Shown in pieces: positions 56,252 through 59,679 of a DNA stretch of 59,679 nucleotides. The stretch is taken from contig JAODBM010000132.1 in assembly GCA_025463985.1 (NCBI GenBank), positions 1-59,679 on the forward strand. The letters run 5' to 3'. The stretch comes from Acidimicrobiales bacterium. GTDB taxonomy: Bacteria; Actinomycetota; Acidimicrobiia; Acidimicrobiales; Iamiaceae. The position numbers were made by a program, and so were the translations under genes. Position 1 is the stretch's first letter; every line of letters begins with the position of its first letter. The notes beneath the pieces are model-generated. The model worked only from the letters and a program-made list of their open reading frames with translations, was not told where the DNA came from and ran no database searches.

Positions 56252-57028
56252 CTAGGCCGAGGCGCCGATGGCGTGGACGCCGCCGTCGACGTGGACGATC
56301 TCGCCCGTCGTCGCGGGAAACCAGTCCGACAGGAGCGCGACCACGGCCTTGGCCGCCGGTTCAGGATCCTCGACGTTCCAGCCGAGCGGGGCGCGGTCGG
56401 CCCACGTGGCCTCGATCTGGGCGAACCCCGGGATGCTGCGGGCGGCGACCGTGCGCAGCGGGCCGGCGGCCACGAGGTTCACGCGCACGCCCTTGGGGCC
56501 GAGGTCGCGGGCGAGGTAGCGGGCCGTCGACTCGAGCCCGGCCTTGGCCACGCCCATCCAGTCGTACGCCGGCCACACCTGGCGGGCATCGAAGTCGAGG
56601 CCGACGATCGAGGCGTTGTCGGACAGCAGCGGCCGCAGCGCCCCGGCCAGCGCCGCCAGCGAGAACGTCGACACGTGCAGCGCGGTGGCGACCTGCTCCC
56701 ACGACGCCGCGAACATGCCGTCCTCCTGGCCGAGGCACTCCGCCGGCGCGAAGCCGATCGCGTGCACGACGCCGTCGATCCGGCCGTGGCGCGTGGCCAT
56801 CTCCTCACGGACGGCTGCGAGGTGCTCGGGGTTGGTGGCGTCGAGCTCGAGCACGGCCGGCGGATCGGGCAGGCGCTTGGCGGCCCGCTCGGTCACCGAG
56901 AGGGCGCGGCCGAACGACGTCAGCACGACCGTGGCCCCCTCCTCCTGCGCGATGCGGGCGCACGTGAACGCGATGGACGACGGGGTCAGCACGCCGGTGA
57001 CGAGCACGACGCGGTCCTTGAGCAGCAC
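56252..57028 (-). CDS. fabI: Enoyl-ACP reductase (InhA/FabI-type)
   Basis: A 258-residue SDR. The NAD-binding stretch VTGVLTPSSIAFTCAR, DFDARQVWPAYDWM and catalytic Tyr and Lys in PAYDWMGVAKAGLEST match InhA-type reductases, as does AAGPLRTVAARSIPGF. It performs the last reduction of fatty acid elongation. GTG at 57026-57028 with AGGAGAA upstream was chosen rather than the longer frame. It follows the carboxyltransferase gene on the same strand. Confidence 0.9.
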   Translation of the reverse strand: MLLKDRVVLVTGVLTPSSIAFTCARIAQEEGATVVLTSFGRALSVTERAAKRLPDPPAVLELDATNPEHLAAVREEMATRHGRIDGVVHAIGFAPAECLGQEDGMFAASWEQVATALHVSTFSLAALAGALRPLLSDNASIVGLDFDARQVWPAYDWMGVAKAGLESTARYLARDLGPKGVRVNLVAAGPLRTVAARSIPGFAQIEATWADRAPLGWNVEDPEPAAKAVVALLSDWFPATTGEIVHVDGGVHAIGASA

Positions 57029-57071
57029 GGGATTCTCCTGGAGGGTCAGGGACGGTGGGCGAAGGGCCAGT

Positions 57072-58478
57072 TCAGAGCGGGCCGTTGCTGTGGCGCCGGG
57101 CCGGGCGCTCACGGCGCTTGTGACGGAGCCGTTCGAGCGCGGCGGCCACGATGCGGCGGGTGTCGGCGGGATCGATCACCTGGTCGACGTAGCCGCGCTC
57201 GGCCGCGATGCGCGGCGTGCAGTAGGCGAGCCGGTACTCGTCTTCGAGGCGGAGCCGCTCGGCCTCGGGATCGGCCGCGCTCGCGATCTCGCGGCGGTTC
57301 AGGATGGCGACCGCACCTGGCGCGCCCATCACCGCGATCTCCGCGCCGGGCCAGGCGAGCACGAGGTCGCTGCCGAGGTCGCGGGAGTCCATCACGATGT
57401 AGGCGCCGCCGTAGGCCTTGCGCAGGATCACGCAGATGCGGGGCACGACCGCCTCCCCGTAGGCGTGGACGAGCTTGGCGCCGTGGCGGATCATGCCGCG
57501 CCACTCGAGGTCGCGGCCGGGCTCGTAGCCCGGGGTGTCGACGAACGTGACGATCGGAAGGCCGGCCGAGTCGGCGGCCTGGACGTGGCGCGCCGCCTTC
57601 ACGGAGGCCGCGATGTCGATCGTGCCGGCCCGCACCCAGGGTTGGTTGGCGACGATGGCGATGCTGCGGCTGCCGATGCGGGCGTAGCCGGTGACCATGT
57701 TGGGCGCGTGGTGGGCGTGGACCTCGAGGAACGACCCGCGGTCGACCACGTCTTCGATCACGTCGCGCACGTCGTAGGCCGCGGACGGCGACGCCGGCAC
57801 CGCGGCGGGACCGGCGCTGCAGGCGCGGTCGGTCGGGTCGTCGGTGGGACCGGGGGGCGGCTCGGACAGGTTGTTGTCGGGCAGGTGGTGGAGCAGCTCG
57901 GCCACGGCGGCAAGCGCGTCCTCCTCGTCGTCGGCGAGCAGCGACGCGAGCCCGGTGACGGTGGCGTGCACCGCTGCGCCGCCGAGGTCCTCGGGCGTGC
58001 GCCGCAGGCCCGTCACCGCCGCGACCGGCTTCGGCCCGTTGATGTAGGTCGTGGCCCCGCGGACGAGCACCACGTGGTCGGCCAGCCCGAAGAGCGGTGC
58101 CAGCCCGCCGTGGCACGGTCCGGTCACGACCAGGATCAGCGGGACGACGCCCGACAGGGCGACGGCGCGCTGCGCGACCCGCCCCCACGCCACGAGGCCG
58201 GCCAGCCCGCCCTCGGTCGGTGGGACCACCACCGAGTGCACGAGCCCGACGACCGGGCACCCGGCCTCGGTGGCGATCTCGAACGCCCGCACCACCACCT
58301 CGGCCTCGACCGACCCGTCAGCCGTGGCGCCCGCGCCGTGGACCCGGAACAGCGCCACGGTGCGCCCGTCCAGCTCGGTCAGGACGGCCGTCGCCGCCGA
58401 CGGGCGGTCGGCGGCGAGCGGTGTCGGGCGTCCGAGGCTCGCGTCGAGGAGCGACGCCGGCGGCGGCGCAGGCGTCAC
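57072..58478 (-). CDS. Acyl-CoA carboxylase carboxyltransferase-type subunit
   Basis: A 468-residue protein of the AccD/PccB crotonase-like family. It has a divergent N-terminal half (about 1-205), a Pro/Ser-rich joint (about 205-235) and a well-conserved C-terminal half with SFLEVHAHHAPNMVTGYARI, FVDTPGYEPGRDLEW and MDSRDLGSDLVLAWPGAEIAVMG. It transfers carboxyl from biotin to acetyl- or propionyl-CoA. No biotin carboxylase is nearby. The GTG start overlaps the fabF stop. Confidence 0.85.
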   Translation of the reverse strand: MTPAPPPASLLDASLGRPTPLAADRPSAATAVLTELDGRTVALFRVHGAGATADGSVEAEVVVRAFEIATEAGCPVVGLVHSVVVPPTEGGLAGLVAWGRVAQRAVALSGVVPLILVVTGPCHGGLAPLFGLADHVVLVRGATTYINGPKPVAAVTGLRRTPEDLGGAAVHATVTGLASLLADDEEDALAAVAELLHHLPDNNLSEPPPGPTDDPTDRACSAGPAAVPASPSAAYDVRDVIEDVVDRGSFLEVHAHHAPNMVTGYARIGSRSIAIVANQPWVRAGTIDIAASVKAARHVQAADSAGLPIVTFVDTPGYEPGRDLEWRGMIRHGAKLVHAYGEAVVPRICVILRKAYGGAYIVMDSRDLGSDLVLAWPGAEIAVMGAPGAVAILNRREIASAADPEAERLRLEDEYRLAYCTPRIAAERGYVDQVIDPADTRRIVAAALERLRHKRRERPARRHSNGPL

Positions 58479-59679
58479 GCGGCGGGTGCCGGCGCGATCA
58501 CGAGGGACGCGTTGTGGCCGCCGAACCCGAACGAGTTCGACAGGAACGGCGCGGGCGCCACCGACCGCGGCTCGTCACGCACGAGGTCGACCGCGTCCGT
58601 CACGTCCGGGTCGACGAGGTTGGCCACCGGCGGGACCTTCCCGGCGGTCGCGGACAGCAGGCCGACGACCGCTTCGACGGCTCCGGCCGCGCCGACCAGG
58701 TGACCGGTCACGCCCTTGGTGGACGTCACCGGCGGTCCGTGATCGCCGAACACCTTCACCAGAGCGGAGGTCTCGGCCGCGTCGTTGAGCGGCGTGGAGG
58801 TGCCGTGGGCGTTCACGTGCCCGATGGCGCCGGGCTCGAGGCCGGCATCCGCGATCGCCTGGAGCATGCAGGCCACGGCGGCGGCGCCGTCGGCGTCGGG
58901 CGCGGTGATGTGGTGGGCGTCGCAGGTGCGGCCATAGCCGGCCAGCTCGCCGAGGATCGTGGCACCGCGCTCGACGGCGTGGTCCCAGCTCTCCAGGACG
59001 AGGAAGCCGGCACCCTCACCCATCACGAACCCGTCGCGGTCGCGGTCGAACGGCCGCGACGCGCTGGCCGGGTCGTCGTTGCGGCCGCTGAGCGCGCCCA
59101 TGCGGGCGAACGCCGCCATCGTGGTCGGCGTGATGCAGGCCTCGGTGCCTCCGGCCAGCACGACGTCGGCCGAGCCGTCGCGGATCATCCGCAGGCCCTC
59201 CCCGATGGCGTTCGCGCCCGACGCGCAGGCGGTGGACACGCACAGGCTGATGCCGTGGAAGCCGTAGCGCAGCGAGAGCAGGCCGGCGGTGGCGTTGGCC
59301 ATCATCATCGGCACGAGGAACGGGCTGACCCGATCGGACCCGCGCTGGAGGCGCGTCGCGATCTGCTCCTCGAGCGTGGTGAGGCCGCCGATGCCGGAAC
59401 CGGCGATCACCGCGACCCGAGCCGAGTCGATGGTGCTGCCCCCGTCGGCGCAGCTGGCGAGGCCGGCCTGGTCCATCGCGTCGCTGGCCGCGGCGATGCC
59501 CAGCAGGCTGACGCGGTCGATGCGCCGGGCCTGGCGGGCGTCGACCCACGGCGACGGGTCGAAGTCGCGCACCTCGCAGGCAAAGCGCACGGGCTGGTCG
59601 TCGGTGGGGAACAGGCTGATCGGGCCAGCCGTGGCGCGGCCGGCGAGCGCGGCCGCGAACGTCGCGGCCGCGTCACCGG
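58475..59679 (-). CDS. fabF: Beta-ketoacyl-ACP synthase II (FabF), 5' end cut by window edge
   Basis: About 401 residues are visible. Catalytic Cys lies in CVSTACASGANAIGEGL, with His residues in VNAHGTSTPLND and KGVTGHLVGAAGAVEAV, and the C-terminal SNSFGFGGHNASLVI. The upstream frame continues past 59590 with AGPISLFPTDDQPVRFACEV, typical KAS II sequence, so the start lies beyond the window. It condenses acyl-ACP with malonyl-ACP. Order fabF-carboxyltransferase-fabI suggests a fatty-acid elongation operon. Confidence 0.92.
   Translation of the reverse strand, partial: GDAAATFAAALAGRATAGPISLFPTDDQPVRFACEVRDFDPSPWVDARQARRIDRVSLLGIAAASDAMDQAGLASCADGGSTIDSARVAVIAGSGIGGLTTLEEQIATRLQRGSDRVSPFLVPMMMANATAGLLSLRYGFHGISLCVSTACASGANAIGEGLRMIRDGSADVVLAGGTEACITPTTMAAFARMGALSGRNDDPASASRPFDRDRDGFVMGEGAGFLVLESWDHAVERGATILGELAGYGRTCDAHHITAPDADGAAAVACMLQAIADAGLEPGAIGHVNAHGTSTPLNDAAETSALVKVFGDHGPPVTSTKGVTGHLVGAAGAVEAVVGLLSATAGKVPPVANLVDPDVTDAVDLVRDEPRSVAPAPFLSNSFGFGGHNASLVIAPAPAA

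Overview
The window is very GC-rich, actinobacterial-type chromosomal DNA. The gene content points to a soil or freshwater actinobacterium, most plausibly an Acidimicrobiia-like lineage: a DUF222/HNH (13E12-type) gene, a mycothiol-dependent maleylpyruvate-isomerase-family protein, an InhA-like enoyl reductase, a glycosyltransferase-GtrA fusion, a DUF5666 protein, and dense ATGA/GTGA-coupled operons. The lineage is an inference from family content; there is no rRNA in the window. I saw no tRNA, rRNA, CRISPR array, prophage or insertion sequence.

Left part (1-23 kb): envelope and housekeeping functions. It holds the N-terminal end of an ABC exporter, small secreted proteins and lipoproteins, and a MacAB-like efflux operon with two adaptor proteins (2967-8228). 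An SGNH hydrolase, two degenerate receiver-like small proteins and a two-component system follow; the two-component genes (10781-11497 and 13492-14883) are split by glycosyltransferase/GtrA genes. The glycosyltransferase-GtrA gene carries two in-frame stops. Next come uppP, a ZIP metal transporter behind a DtxR-type operator, a TetR/mycothiol-enzyme/metallo-beta-lactamase operon, and secreted beta-propeller proteins.

Central island (about 23.2-53.2 kb): a catabolic island for N-heterocycles, probably purines, hydantoins or related compounds. It contains relatives of the E. coli ygeX/hyuA/ygfJ/ssnA/xdhD genes: diaminopropionate ammonia-lyase, MocA-like cytidylyltransferase, a fused Fe-S/molybdenum hydroxylase, SsnA and a D-hydantoinase. 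To these are added an LLM-class flavin oxidoreductase, three tandem Rieske oxygenases, an NMT1/THI5-type ABC transporter, an 8-oxoguanine-deaminase-like amidohydrolase, a second TRZ/ATZ amidohydrolase and an adenosine/adenine deaminase. A three-subunit xanthine dehydrogenase, an M20-type carbamoylase and a D-carbamoylase complete it. The logical flow is uptake, deamination, hydroxylation or oxygenation, ring opening and decarbamoylation. A recurrent element (GTTGACA and TGTTGAA half-sites) lies in three promoter regions of the island, and a stand-alone DauR/YheO-like HTH protein is a candidate regulator. The island is interrupted at 34.1-36.7 kb by an HNH gene (with a LexA-type box), a GNAT acetyltransferase and a TetR regulator.

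Right part (53-59.7 kb): a rhomboid-like membrane protein, two convergent secreted GH16 glycosidases, and a fatty-acid synthesis group (fabF-like, carboxyltransferase, InhA-like enoyl reductase) running off the right edge.

Structures not explained by genes: two families of 48-49-nt hairpin repeats in convergent intergenic gaps inside the island (42.3-42.5 and 45.4-45.5 kb), and a pair of short motifs recurring upstream of envelope genes and the two-component system.
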